Notes: generated by a model from the sequence alone, not told the origin. Shown: positions 18,406 through 27,206, counted from the stretch's first letter. The stretch is 64,000 nt of DNA from Chitinophagaceae bacterium UBA7600 (GCA_002478885.1 DLKC01000069.1:1-64000), one strand, 5' to 3'. Numbers and translations are program-made.

Positions 18406-18570
18406 AGCCGGCTTTCGTGCTCATTGCATCGATTGTTGCCACGCTCGGTTCCTGGTTCCATTTTCATGGCAGCAATTGGAGGCCCGGGGAAGCGGCATCG
18501 CCAGTCCACTAACGTGCGAAAGTACAAGTGAGTGACACAAGGGACGACGCAATGAAAAAATTCAGCCGGC
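18406..18570. repeat. Dispersed hairpin repeat unit, left arm + right arm
   Basis: The left arm starts at AGCCGGC, passes CATCGATTGTTGCCACGCTC (third core variant), and continues with a block shared with positions 5-45. The right arm is GTACAAGTGAGTGACACAAG, then GGACGACGC and a CAGCCGGC tail. The unit fills most of the 302-bp gap between genes ending at 18287 and 18590. Nothing else is visible there. Confidence 0.75.
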
Positions 18571-18589
18571 CGCCATGAAAAAATATTAC

Positions 18590-19861
18590 TTAATATCCGT
18601 ACTTATCCTTCCATAAAGATTTTAAAAATTTTCTTAATTCTTCTTCTCTTGCATTTCTGCCGGGGTCGTAAAATTTTGTACCCCTCATTTTTTCAGGCAG
18701 GTATTCCTGCTCGGAAAAGTTGCCTTCAAATGCGTGGCTGTATTTATAGCCTTTCCCATAGTTCATGTCTTTCATGAGTTTGGTTGGGGCATTGCGGATG
18801 TGCAGGGGCACTGGCAGATCGCCTTGCTCACGAACCACGCTCATCGCTTTACCGATTGCCTCTGTGGCAGAATTACTTTTGGCACTCGAGGCGAGATAAA
18901 TAGCGCATTGCGAAAGAATGAGCATCGACTCAGGATAACCGATTTTGTTTACCGCATCGAATGTAGCATTAGCCAGTAACAGCGCATTAGGGTTAGCGTT
19001 TCCGATGTCTTCGCTTGCCAATATCAACATGCGCCGCGCAATAAATTTTACATCTTCCCCGCCTTCGATCATTCTTGCAAGCCAATATACGGCAGCATTG
19101 GGATCGCTCCCCCTGATGCTTTTGATAAACGCGCTGATGATGTCGTAATGCTGTTCACCCTGCTTGTCGTAAATGGCAATGCGTTTTTGCGCAACCTGCA
19201 TTACCAGGGAGTCGGTGATAACCAGTGTGGCATTGTTCTTTTCATTCGATTGATAGGTGGCAACCAGCTCAAGCAGGTTTAATAATTTTCTTGCATCGCC
19301 GCCTGAGATATTGATCAGTGCTGCTGTCTCTTTTATTTCAACACGATGTTGTTTAAAAAAATCGTCGGTTGCAACAGCCCGTTGCAGCAATTGAACCAGG
19401 TGCTTTTCTTCAAGTGGTTTTAATACATACACCTGGCACCTGCTTAGCAATGCACTGTTTACTTCGAAAGAAGGGTTTTCTGTCGTGGCGCCGATTAACG
19501 TAATAATTCCTTTCTCTGCTGCGCCAAGCAAGGCATCCTGCTGGCTCTTATTGAAGCGATGTATTTCATCTATAAACAAGACCGCTTTTGCCTGTTGCTT
19601 TGCGGCTTCAATAACTTCACGCACGTCTTTAACACCACTGCTTATGGCGCTTAATTGATAAAACGGAATCTGCAAAGTATTCGCTATAATATTGGCAATG
19701 GTTGTTTTGCCTGTACCCGGCGGCCCCCAGAAAATCATGGAAGGAATTTTGGCATTGTCGATCGATGCGCGCAAAATACTGCCTTTACCAGTAAGGTGCT
19801 CCTGCCCGATAAGGTGGTCGATTTTAGTGGGGCGCATACGTTCTGCCAGTGGTGCCTGCAT
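18590..19861 (-). CDS. rarA: Replication-associated recombination protein A
   Basis: A 423-residue AAA+ ATPase (MgsA/RarA, related to clamp-loader subunits and WRNIP1) that acts at stalled replication forks. Walker [10 protein letters not shown] lies at 46-54 (K52) and Walker [18 protein letters not shown] has D98 and E99. [19 protein letters not shown] is the sensor 1/arginine-finger region. The C-terminal domain contains [19 protein letters not shown]. Length and sequence are those of full-size RarA. It is divergent from an outer-membrane protein gene. Confidence 0.95.
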   Translation of the reverse strand: MQAPLAERMRPTKIDHLIGQEHLTGKGSILRASIDNAKIPSMIFWGPPGTGKTTIANIIANTLQIPFYQLSAISSGVKDVREVIEAAKQQAKAVLFIDEIHRFNKSQQDALLGAAEKGIITLIGATTENPSFEVNSALLSRCQVYVLKPLEEKHLVQLLQRAVATDDFFKQHRVEIKETAALINISGGDARKLLNLLELVATYQSNEKNNATLVITDSLVMQVAQKRIAIYDKQGEQHYDIISAFIKSIRGSDPNAAVYWLARMIEGGEDVKFIARRMLILASEDIGNANPNALLLANATFDAVNKIGYPESMLILSQCAIYLASSAKSNSATEAIGKAMSVVREQGDLPVPLHIRNAPTKLMKDMNYGKGYKYSHAFEGNFSEQEYLPEKMRGTKFYDPGRNAREEELRKFLKSLWKDKYGY

Positions 19862-20071
19862 AATTAAAGTTGAACACTAAAGTACAAAGCGTTTTACAGA
19901 TTCCTGCGGCTGTATTACCAGGTGGCGATAAATTCACGGGCTACCAGTGACTCTGCTGCTTATTGTGGTCCTGCTTCAATAAAACCGATAAATCTGTTAC
20001 CTTTCCACCGGCGGTTGAAGGAAAGGCGAATTAGTCTATTTATTTGTGTAGGATTATTTTTAAACAAGCAT

Positions 20072-21361
20072 ATGGCTATATATCGGAGATTATTGTCAAT
20101 ATTAACCTTACGGTTTGGTGGTCGATTTATTGCTACTGTTGTTTTGCTGGTTGCGCTGCAATCAGCAACCCCTGCGCAAACAGCTGCAGATTCTTTGCCG
20201 CTGTGCCCTGTAAAATCTGTGGGCGATCTTTTCAAGAAAAAGGATAGCCTGCTGGTTGTTAAGCCTGTGAAGAATAACTTCCTTATCGTAATACCTGTTA
20301 TCGGCTCGCAGCCTGCTACCGGCTTTATTTTTGGCGTAACCAGCCAGTATACCTTCAAAGACAAGGCACCAAATTCAAAATTTTCTACCGTTGCAGTAAG
20401 CGCTAACTATACCACCAAAAAACAGGTACTGCTTAATCTCAAGAATAATATGTTGCTCAATCACAACCGCATTTTTCTTAGCGGTGACTGGCGTTATTAT
20501 ATTTTTACGCAGCCCAATTACGGGTTGGGGACAGACATTATTCCACCAAAAAGTGAGCGGCCCGACGATTTTAACCTTGACTCACTTGCCCAGCCGATGG
20601 ATTATAACTATTTTAAACTGCATCAAACAGTTTCCTGGAAGGTCAATGGTAATTTCTATGTTGGTGCAGGCCTGCATTTAGACAGTTACAGCAAAATAGT
20701 AGATAAAACACTTGATACCGCCAACAGCCTATTTACCCACCACTATAATTACAGCACCAAATATGGATTCAACAGCACCGACTACACGGTAAACGGGGTA
20801 AGCTTAAATCTTTTATACGATTCAAGAGATAACCAGGTAAACGCCAACCATGGCTGGTATGGCAATATCAACTTCAGGGTTAACCCGGCGTTGAGTAAAC
20901 ACCAGCGGCCGAGTACCGTATTGTATGCAGAGTATCGCAAGTTTTGGCCGTTAAGCAAAACAAATGAACAACATGTGTTTGCCATATGGGCGTATGGCCA
21001 GTTTGCAACAAGCGGAAAATTGCCATACCTAAACCTGCCTGCGCTTGGTTGGGATCAACGAAGCAGGGCCGGAAAAGGCTACCAGCAGGGCCTGTTCCGC
21101 GGTAACAACCTTATGTATTTTGAAGCCGAATACCGGTTCCCCATCACTTGCAATCAACTAATCAGCGGAACGGTTTTTGGCGACCTTACAACTGCCAGCG
21201 ATAAAGATCGCGACATTTACCTGCTCAAATTTATTCAGCCTGCAATTGGCGTATCGCTTCGTATACTCATCGATAAAGCAACCCGCACCAATCTTATATT
21301 CAACCAGGCATGGGGTAGAAAATCAAAAGGTTTTTATTTAAACGCTGCAGAATCATTTTAA
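20072..21361 (+). CDS. BamA/Omp85-like outer-membrane beta-barrel protein
   Basis: A 429-residue exported barrel. I chose the ATG at 20072, where a signal peptide begins (MAIYRRLL to SATPAQ); the frame is open 50 codons further upstream without signal character. The barrel (about 70-429) shows alternating aromatic strands. Its C-terminal part contains GLFRGNNLMYFEAEYRFP, resembling the conserved region of the bacterial surface antigen (Omp85) barrel. No POTRA domains are present, so it is a short member of unknown function. Confidence 0.75.
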   Translation: MAIYRRLLSILTLRFGGRFIATVVLLVALQSATPAQTAADSLPLCPVKSVGDLFKKKDSLLVVKPVKNNFLIVIPVIGSQPATGFIFGVTSQYTFKDKAPNSKFSTVAVSANYTTKKQVLLNLKNNMLLNHNRIFLSGDWRYYIFTQPNYGLGTDIIPPKSERPDDFNLDSLAQPMDYNYFKLHQTVSWKVNGNFYVGAGLHLDSYSKIVDKTLDTANSLFTHHYNYSTKYGFNSTDYTVNGVSLNLLYDSRDNQVNANHGWYGNINFRVNPALSKHQRPSTVLYAEYRKFWPLSKTNEQHVFAIWAYGQFATSGKLPYLNLPALGWDQRSRAGKGYQQGLFRGNNLMYFEAEYRFPITCNQLISGTVFGDLTTASDKDRDIYLLKFIQPAIGVSLRILIDKATRTNLIFNQAWGRKSKGFYLNAAESF

Positions 21362-21371
21362 TTTTTTTGGA

Positions 21372-21575
21372 CGCCGGCTATGGCAACTCATGGCATCGTT
21401 CCTTGCGTCGCACTCTGGTGCAGTTGATCTTTTTGCAGCAAAACCTGTTACGAATATTGTTTAAGCAATTGCCGGCAACTGCCTCGTCAATCTCTTATTT
21501 TATAAAACAACAAGTGATAAAAATTGCTCCGTAAAGAAACCGGAAGCACAAGTGTGCGACGCAAGAAATGTAGCT
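21372..21575. repeat. Dispersed hairpin repeat unit, left arm + right arm
   Basis: Left arm: GCCGGCTATGGC, CATGGCATCGTT, then CCTTGCGTCGCACTCTGGTG. Right arm at 21547: CACAAGTGTGCGACGCAAGA. The spacer is about 120 bp. The GCCCGGC tail of the right arm is not recognisable. Confidence 0.8.
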
Positions 21576-21608
21576 GTTTGCACTGCAGTTTGTAACAAAA
21601 TAATCCTT

Positions 21609-21636
21609 CGCATTTGGTTCAAATGCGATAGGTTTG
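21609..21636 (+). promoter_or_regulatory. Palindromic operator candidate next to a -7 box
   Basis: CGCATTTG-GTT-CAAATGCG (21609-21627) is a perfect inverted repeat with a 3-bp spacer. One base later comes TAGGTTTG (21629-21636), an exact TAnnTTTG -7 box, 23 bp before the kinase ATG. A repressor or activator bound there would control the PfkB-family gene (inference). Confidence 0.5.
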
Positions 21637-21658
21637 CCGCCGTAAAAAAACAAGTTCC

Positions 21659-22582
21659 ATGAGTTTAGTAATCGTTGGTACTATGGCTTTCGATGCGATC
21701 GAAACGCCTTTTGGCAAAACAGATAAAATCATTGGCGGTTCGGGTGTGTATGCTGCTTACACTGCTGCGCATCATACCATGGATATTCAGCAGGTATCGA
21801 TCGTTGGATACGATTTTCCGAAAGAGGAAATGGAACAATTGTCGTCGCGTGGTGTAAATGTGGATGGCGTTGAAATTGTAGCCGACAAAAAATCGTTTTT
21901 CTGGAGTGGTAAATATCATATGGACATGAACACACGGGATACGCTGGTTACCGATTTGAATGTGCTTGCTGATTTTAATCCTGTACTACCAGAAACGTAT
22001 CGCAATGCTGAGTTCGTGATGCTTGGTAACCTCGCTCCAAAAACCCAGCAAAGTGTTATCGAACAAATGCATGAACGTCCCAGGCTAATCATCATGGATA
22101 CCATGAATTTTTGGATGAACACGGCAATGAACGATTTAAAAGTAGTGCTTGGAATGGTGGATGCTTTGTTGATCAACGATAGTGAGGCGAGGGAGCTTTC
22201 AGGTGAATTTTCCATTGTTAAAGCCGCGAAAAAGATTATGACGATGGGGCCAAAATATGTGATAATAAAGAAAGGGGAACATGGTGCATTATTGTTTCAT
22301 GACGATGGTGTTTTTTATGCACCTGCACTGCCTTTGGAAGACGTGTTCGACCCGACCGGCGCCGGCGACACTTTTGCCGGCGGGTTTATCGGCCACATCG
22401 CAAGAACAAAAGATGTTTCTTTTGAGAATATGAAAACAGCAATTATTGTGGGGAGTGCCATGGCAAGTTTTTGTGTGGAGAAGTTTGGTCCGCAGCGTTT
22501 AAAAGAAATAACAAGAGATGATATTTCGAAACGCATTGCCGAATTCGTAGACCTGGTAAGTTTTGATATTGCACTGGTGTAA
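21659..22582 (+). CDS. PfkB-family carbohydrate/nucleoside kinase
   Basis: A 307-residue ribokinase-fold kinase that phosphorylates a sugar or nucleoside with ATP in the cytoplasm. GGSGVYAAYTAAH is the substrate-side motif, and FDPTGAGDTFAGGF the C-terminal PfkB signature with catalytic base D237. INDSEARELSG and IIKKGEHGALLF fit the ATP site. Substrate specificity (ribose, adenosine or another sugar) cannot be decided. A terminator follows. The promoter region contains a perfect palindrome. Confidence 0.88.
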   Translation: MSLVIVGTMAFDAIETPFGKTDKIIGGSGVYAAYTAAHHTMDIQQVSIVGYDFPKEEMEQLSSRGVNVDGVEIVADKKSFFWSGKYHMDMNTRDTLVTDLNVLADFNPVLPETYRNAEFVMLGNLAPKTQQSVIEQMHERPRLIIMDTMNFWMNTAMNDLKVVLGMVDALLINDSEARELSGEFSIVKAAKKIMTMGPKYVIIKKGEHGALLFHDDGVFYAPALPLEDVFDPTGAGDTFAGGFIGHIARTKDVSFENMKTAIIVGSAMASFCVEKFGPQRLKEITRDDISKRIAEFVDLVSFDIALV

Positions 22583-22602
22583 AATCTTTTCGATTTTACC
22601 GT

Positions 22603-22634
22603 AAAAACTCGGGCATGCCTGCCGGAGTTTTTTT
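22603..22634 (+). terminator. Rho-independent terminator
   Basis: AAAAACTC pairs with GAGTTTTT, extended by GGC/GCC with one mismatch, followed by a T run. It lies 20 bp after the kinase stop. Confidence 0.8.
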
Positions 22635-22659
22635 ATTTTGTGCAACCTAAATTTCATTT

Positions 22660-24699
22660 ATGCAAAAGAGATTGCCTGTTATCCTGTTGCTGTCGGCTGT
22701 TGCCGGTTTTAGCAACTGTTCTGAAAATACTTCTAAAGAAGCCGCGAAGCAAACATTTATAACAACCGGGTTTATGGATTCTGCGGTTAAGCCCGGCGAT
22801 GATTTTTATAAGTTCATCAATGGAAAATGGCTTGATACTGCTCAGATCGCCGCCACGGAATCCAGCGCCGGCGCAGGGCTTGAGCTTAGGAACAGAACCC
22901 GCGACAACCTGAAAGCATTGCTTAAAGATGCAATGACTTCAAACGCGGCAGCGGGAACAATCGAACAAAAGGTGGGCGACTTTTATGCCTCTGGCCTTGA
23001 TACCGTAACGATCAATAAACTTGGCTATGATCCTGTAAAGGCCGACCTGCAAAAGATCAACGAGATAAAAGATACTAAACAATTGCTGCAGTTTGTTGCG
23101 GAACAACAGAAAACGCTGAACCAGGTTTTGTTTGGCAATTATATAAGCTCAGATGCAAGGAACAGTTCGATGAATATCCTGATTCTTGTGCAGGGCGGAC
23201 TTGGTTTGCCCGACAGGGATTATTATTTTAAAACCGACCCCGGTACACTCGATGTAGTGAACGCCTACAGAAACTATGCGCAAAAATTATTTTCTTTAAC
23301 CGGAGATGATTCCGCCACCGCGGCAAAGAATGCCAACATATTACTCTTTGTAGAAAAGCAAATGGCATCTGCGCACAGGACTAATGTGGAGTTGCGCGAC
23401 CCCGAAAGCAACTATCACAAGGTGGCACTTGCTGATCTTGACAAACAAAACCCAACGCTGGCAATGAAGACCTTGCTGGAAAATATGGGAATACAAACAG
23501 ATTCATTAAACGTTAGTCAGCCTGCTTTTTTCAGCAAGCTGAACGAGTTGCTTAAGACCACATCGATAGACTCATGGAAAGCTTACCTGCGTTTTCATGT
23601 ATTGGACAATGCAGCCGATGCACTAAGCAGTGATTTCGAAAATGCGAGTTTTGAATATCATGGAAAAGCGCTTAGCGGCCAGCAACAATTAAAACCACGT
23701 GAAGAAAGAATTACGGAGGTTACCGATGGCAATCTTGGTGAAGCCTTGGGTCAATTATATGTAAAAAAATATTTCCCCGAAGAAGCAAAAAAACGCATGC
23801 TCGAACTAGTTAACAACCTTCAGAAAGCATTTGAAGCAAGAATCGGTAATCTCGACTGGATGAGTGATACCACAAAAATGCGCGCTAAAGAAAAGTTGGC
23901 CGCTTTCACAAAAAAGATCGGTTATCCTGATAAATGGCGCGACTACAGCAAGGTAAATATCGACAAAGCAAAATATTACAGTAACCTGCAATCATGCGCT
24001 GCGAATGAATTTGCTTACCAGGTTTCAAAAATTGGAAAGCCTGTCGACAAAACTGAATGGCTGATGACACCGCCAACCATCAACGCATACTATAATCCAA
24101 CAATGAACGAGATCGTTTTTCCGGCCGGCATACTGCAGTTTCCATTCTTTGATATGAATGCCGACGATGCGATCAACTACGGCGCCATAGGCATGGTAAT
24201 CGGTCATGAAATGACGCATGGTTTTGATGATGAGGGCGCCCAATACGATAAAGACGGTAACCTTAAATTGTGGTGGAGCAAAGAAGACTATGCAAAGTTC
24301 CAGGAGAAAAGCAACAAGGTCATTAATATGTATAACGGCTTTACGGTGCTTGACAGTATGCATATCAACGGAGCCCTCACCAATGGCGAAAATCTCGCCG
24401 ACATAGGCGGCATTGCAATCGCTTATGATGCTTTCAAAATGACCCCGCAGGGCAAAGATACCACAAAGATCGATGGGTTTACACCCGATCAACGCTTCTT
24501 TATTGCTGTGGCCCAATCCTGGCGCAGAAAAATGAAAGATGCAGCCTTAATGCAAATGATCAAAACCAACCCGCACTCGCCTGCAGTGTGGCGTGTAATG
24601 GGCCCGCTCATGAATATCGATGCGTTCTATGCAGCGTTCAATGTGCAGCCCGGCGATAAAATGTACAAGGCGCCTGCCGACAGAATAAAGATCTGGTAA
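22660..24699 (+). CDS. M13 family (neprilysin-like) metallopeptidase, lipoprotein
   Basis: A 679-residue exported endopeptidase of the PepO/neprilysin family. The signal ends at the lipobox-like FSNC (C20). NAYYNPTMNEIVFPAGI is the substrate-binding NAYY motif. The zinc motif HEMTH begins at H516 (H516, E517, H520), and GENLADIGG provides the third ligand E577. Length is normal for bacterial M13. It cleaves short peptides, probably on the periplasmic side of a membrane. Confidence 0.95.
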   Translation: MQKRLPVILLLSAVAGFSNCSENTSKEAAKQTFITTGFMDSAVKPGDDFYKFINGKWLDTAQIAATESSAGAGLELRNRTRDNLKALLKDAMTSNAAAGTIEQKVGDFYASGLDTVTINKLGYDPVKADLQKINEIKDTKQLLQFVAEQQKTLNQVLFGNYISSDARNSSMNILILVQGGLGLPDRDYYFKTDPGTLDVVNAYRNYAQKLFSLTGDDSATAAKNANILLFVEKQMASAHRTNVELRDPESNYHKVALADLDKQNPTLAMKTLLENMGIQTDSLNVSQPAFFSKLNELLKTTSIDSWKAYLRFHVLDNAADALSSDFENASFEYHGKALSGQQQLKPREERITEVTDGNLGEALGQLYVKKYFPEEAKKRMLELVNNLQKAFEARIGNLDWMSDTTKMRAKEKLAAFTKKIGYPDKWRDYSKVNIDKAKYYSNLQSCAANEFAYQVSKIGKPVDKTEWLMTPPTINAYYNPTMNEIVFPAGILQFPFFDMNADDAINYGAIGMVIGHEMTHGFDDEGAQYDKDGNLKLWWSKEDYAKFQEKSNKVINMYNGFTVLDSMHINGALTNGENLADIGGIAIAYDAFKMTPQGKDTTKIDGFTPDQRFFIAVAQSWRRKMKDAALMQMIKTNPHSPAVWRVMGPLMNIDAFYAAFNVQPGDKMYKAPADRIKIW

Positions 24700-24718
24700 C
24701 AAATTTCAACGTAATAGT

Positions 24719-24750
24719 ATAAAGGCATCAGCAATGGTGCCTTTATTTTT
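24719..24750 (+). terminator. Rho-independent terminator
   Basis: ATAAAGGCA pairs with TGCCTTTAT, followed by TTTTT, 20 bp after the M13 peptidase stop. Confidence 0.88.
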
Positions 24751-24754
24751 TGAG

Positions 24755-24803
24755 CTCCGGCTGCAGTTTATCACCGGGCTTTACTTGCGTCGCACACTTG
24801 TAC
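24755..24803. repeat. Left arm of the dispersed hairpin repeat (upstream of asd leader)
   Basis: CACCGGGCTTTAC and TTGCGTCGCACACTTGTACG. The probable right partner is at 25139-25188, so this pair encloses the asd leader region. Confidence 0.8.
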
Positions 24804-24863
24804 GTTTTGTTCACCCAACGGCTGTTGCGGCTAATGAATGTAAGTTTATTCAGCGATAAAATT

Positions 24864-24895
24864 TTTGGTGCAATAACAATTGCTTATTAGTTTCG
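24864..24895 (+). promoter_or_regulatory. Promoter of the asd leader (-33 TTTG, -7 TAGTTTCG)
   Basis: TTTG at 24864-24867, a 20-bp spacer, then TAGTTTCG at 24888-24895, one mismatch from TAnnTTTG. Transcription would start about 24900, so the leader peptide ATG at 24904 is nearly leaderless. Confidence 0.6.
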
Positions 24896-24903
24896 CACCC
24901 GCA

Positions 24904-24954
24904 ATGAAAAATATAATGAAACATACAAAGGGTACAAAGAAACATTTCTCGTAG
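24904..24954 (+). CDS. Leader peptide of the asd attenuator (16 residues)
   Basis: The frame reads MKNIMKHTKGTKKHFS and stops with TAG. Eleven of the 16 residues are Met, Lys, Asn, Ile or Thr, that is, amino acids made from aspartate, the pathway served by asd downstream. The stop codon overlaps the first base of the antiterminator strand (24954-24961), and a rho-independent terminator follows 40 bp later. This is the classical order of a ribosome-mediated attenuator. Translation is inferred; the peptide is too short for similarity evidence. Confidence 0.7.
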   Translation: MKNIMKHTKGTKKHFS

Positions 24955-25025
24955 AGGAAGGTTGCTTCACACTTGTATGTTACAAAATAAGCTGAAAGCC
25001 TTCCTCGAAATGGGAAGGCTTTTTT
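24954..25025 (+). promoter_or_regulatory. Transcription attenuator (antiterminator/terminator switch) for asd
   Basis: Terminator: AAAGCCTTCC (24995-25004) pairs perfectly with GGAAGGCTTT (25013-25022), followed by a T run to 25025. Alternative pairing: GAGGAAGG (24954-24961) is fully complementary to CCTTCCTC (24999-25006), which is the 5' side of the terminator stem. A ribosome that completes the leader peptide covers 24954-24961 and lets the terminator form. A ribosome stalled on early Lys/Thr/Met/Ile codons leaves it free to block termination. Proposed by analogy with thr, his and trp attenuators. Confidence 0.72.
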
Positions 25026-25138
25026 GATTTGGCAAAGCGATCAATTACGTTTGTAAAAACTGGCAGTTGACTTTTTTCACATGTGGGGCAAACTTATTCT
25101 GGATAGGGGACAAACGATGTTGAAGAAAAGACTAAGCG

Positions 25139-25188
25139 CACAGGAGTGCGACGCAACGGGACCTGAAAAGCGCAATGCAGCCCGGTAC
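25139..25188. repeat. Right arm of the dispersed hairpin repeat (between attenuator and asd)
   Basis: CACAGGAGTGCGACGCAACG, then GCAATGCAGCCCGGTAC. It lies between the attenuator and the asd start codon and lengthens the untranslated region. Confidence 0.8.
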
Positions 25189-25230
25189 AAAAAAATTTAA
25201 AACATAAATCAATAATTAAATCCCCAAACA

Positions 25231-26238
25231 ATGAAAGTAGCAGTAGTAGGCGCAACAGGCCTCGTTGGAACAAAAATGTTACAGGTTTTAGCCGAACGTA
25301 ATTTTCCGGTTACAGAACTCATTCCGGTCGCATCTGAAAGATCAGTCGGCAAGGAAGTAGAGTTCAGGGGAAATAAGTACAAGGTGGTAAGCATGGCCGA
25401 CGGTATTGCTGCGAAGCCTGCTGTTGCTATATTCTCTGCAGGTGGTGGCACATCGCTGGAATGGGCACCAAGGTTTGCTGAGGCAGGCATTACGGTGATC
25501 GATAACAGCAGCGCCTGGCGTATGGACCCCACTAAAAAATTAGTGGTTCCTGAAATAAATGCAGATGCATTAATAAGTGAAGATAAGATTATTGCGAACC
25601 CTAACTGCTCAACCATTCAAATGGTGGTTGCACTAAATCCTTTGCATTTGAAATATAAAGTGAAACGTATTGTCGTAAGCACTTACCAAAGCGTTACCGG
25701 TACCGGTAAGAAAGCAGTTGACCAGTTGTTTGGCGAAAGGGCAAAGGCCGAGAAAGGTATAGATGCGGAATTCCCGATGGCTTACAAATATCCGATCGAC
25801 CTTAACGTAATTCCGCAGATCGATGTCTTTTTGGATAACGGCTATACCAAAGAAGAAATGAAAATGGTGAACGAAACAAAAAAAATCATGCGCGATGATG
25901 CCATTCGGGTAACTGCCACAACTGTGCGTATACCTGTTATTGGCGGCCACAGCGAAAGTGTAAATATTGAATTTGAAAATGAATTCGACCTGGAAGAAGT
26001 AAAGGAATTGTTGCGTGGCGCACCCGGTGTGGTGTTGCAGGATGATACGGCTGCGCAGGTATACCCGATGCCAATGTGGGCACATGACAGGGACGAAGTT
26101 TTTGTTGGTCGCTTGCGTCGCGATGAAACACAGCCAAAGACGCTGAACTTGTGGGTAGTAAGTGATAACCTTCGTAAGGGGGCTGCAACAAATGCAGTTC
26201 AGATAGCGGAATATCTTGCGGCTAACGGGCTCTTATAA
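25231..26238 (+). CDS. asd: Aspartate-semialdehyde dehydrogenase
   Basis: A 335-residue enzyme that reduces L-aspartyl phosphate to aspartate semialdehyde with NADPH, the branch step toward lysine/diaminopimelate, threonine, methionine and isoleucine. GATGLVG is the NADP loop, PNCSTIQ holds the nucleophile C126, and GGHSES holds H240. Length and motifs match the long family without gaps. A single gene with a strong terminator behind it. Its 330-bp leader carries a promoter, a leader peptide rich in pathway end products and an attenuator, so end-product control of transcription is likely. Confidence 0.96.
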   Translation: MKVAVVGATGLVGTKMLQVLAERNFPVTELIPVASERSVGKEVEFRGNKYKVVSMADGIAAKPAVAIFSAGGGTSLEWAPRFAEAGITVIDNSSAWRMDPTKKLVVPEINADALISEDKIIANPNCSTIQMVVALNPLHLKYKVKRIVVSTYQSVTGTGKKAVDQLFGERAKAEKGIDAEFPMAYKYPIDLNVIPQIDVFLDNGYTKEEMKMVNETKKIMRDDAIRVTATTVRIPVIGGHSESVNIEFENEFDLEEVKELLRGAPGVVLQDDTAAQVYPMPMWAHDRDEVFVGRLRRDETQPKTLNLWVVSDNLRKGAATNAVQIAEYLAANGLL

Positions 26239-26258
26239 AACAACCGGATTCTATAATT

Positions 26259-26292
26259 GAATGCCCTTTTTTACCAAAGGGCATTCTTATTT
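26259..26292 (+). terminator. Rho-independent terminator of asd
   Basis: GAATGCCCTTT pairs perfectly with AAAGGGCATTC, followed by a TTATTTTAT tract. Confidence 0.92.
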
Positions 26293-26646
26293 TATGCATA
26301 AGCGCTGATACGATTTCTTCATTTTGCACAACACAATTTTCAATAGACCTTAAAAAAATTTAATATGTTTAGATTGGTTTGATTATTATCATTGCATTAT
26401 AAAACCCAATATGCCTATGTCGTTTAGTATTACTGCTATATGTCATTCCTGCGTTTACAATACTGCTGGGCCAAGCGATTCAAAAAGCCGTTGTATTGAA
26501 ACTAAATAGCCTGATTTATACTGTTGTAATTTTAAATAAATGCGAGTTGTCAATCCTTTTTCCCATTGAAACTGATTAAAACCATTATCCAAATTTTGTA
26601 GCCATAATCCTTTTATCTTTTTAAAAAACAAAAACCAAAAAATCCA
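26293..26646. other. AT-rich intergenic region before the DUF4402 gene
   Basis: No full gene. One frame without an ATG (about 26427-26550) reads VLLLYVIPAFTILLGQA, like a stranded signal peptide, and may be a gene remnant. A weak promoter candidate is AAATTTTG at 26591-26598, with TTG 22 bp upstream, about 50 bp before the DUF4402 start. No member of the dispersed repeat is found here. Confidence 0.4.
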
Positions 26647-27159
26647 ATGAGAAAATCAATCAGCATCATTGCTGCAGTTCTTGCAATTACTGCAATCTCG
26701 TCAAAAACCTACGCCCAGGAAACAGCTTCAGCAACGGCAACTGCCACTATCGTTACTCCCATCAGCATTACCAAGACAGTTGATATGAACTTTGGTAACA
26801 TAGCTGTTCAATCGTCAAATGGTGGCACTGTTGTATTAGGCGTAAATGGTAGCAGGTCCGCTACAGGTGGTGTAACATTGCCCGCAGTAACAGGAACTGT
26901 TACGGCTGCATCTTTCACTATTAACGGGGAAGGGTCTTATTCTTACACCATCACAATTCCATCCGCAAACCATACCATTTCAGATGGAACACACACAATG
27001 ACTGTTAATGCTTTTGTTAGCAATCCCTCAGGAACAGGAACCTTAACATCGGGTACACAAACACTGAATGTAGGCGCAACGCTTAATATCGCTGCCTCAC
27101 AAGCTGCAGGAACTTACGTTTCTTCAGTGCCTTTTGATGTTACTGTCAATTACAACTAA
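26647..27159 (+). CDS. DUF4402 pilin-like surface protein
   Basis: A 170-residue exported protein with a signal peptide at 1-23 (ending KTYAQ). The mature protein is an Ig-like, Ser/Thr/Gly-rich beta domain of the DUF4402 family. Its N-terminal strand (ATATATIVTPISIT) alternates polar and non-polar residues. The C-terminus ends FDVTVNYN, with a penultimate Tyr and a Gly 15 residues from the end, as in subunits of chaperone-usher pili. A PapD-like chaperone gene follows 198 bp later, and a second DUF4402 gene and an usher-like gene lie in the same locus. A structural-subunit role is inferred. Confidence 0.82.
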   Translation: MRKSISIIAAVLAITAISSKTYAQETASATATATIVTPISITKTVDMNFGNIAVQSSNGGTVVLGVNGSRSATGGVTLPAVTGTVTAASFTINGEGSYSYTITIPSANHTISDGTHTMTVNAFVSNPSGTGTLTSGTQTLNVGATLNIAASQAAGTYVSSVPFDVTVNYN

Positions 27160-27167
27160 AAATGATT

Positions 27168-27206
27168 TCCGGGAGCATGCAATTTATATGCATGATCCCG
27201 GATTTT
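27168..27206 (+). terminator. Terminator-like hairpin after the DUF4402 gene
   Basis: TCCGGGAGCATGCA pairs with TGCATGATCCCGGA (one mismatch) around a 7-base AT loop, followed by TTTTAT. It could end or attenuate the DUF4402 transcript so that this subunit is made in excess over the chaperone gene. Confidence 0.7.

Noticed and set aside
21613..21616. TTTG as a -33 element for the PfkB-family gene
   Set aside because: Only 12 bp separate it from the -7 box, too short for the usual spacing; it is better explained as part of the palindrome.
24959..24985. TTGCTTCACACTTGTATG at the asd attenuator as another repeat left arm
   Set aside because: Similarity to the core is partial and the segment is explained as the local GAAG-GTTG-CTTC hairpin of the attenuator.
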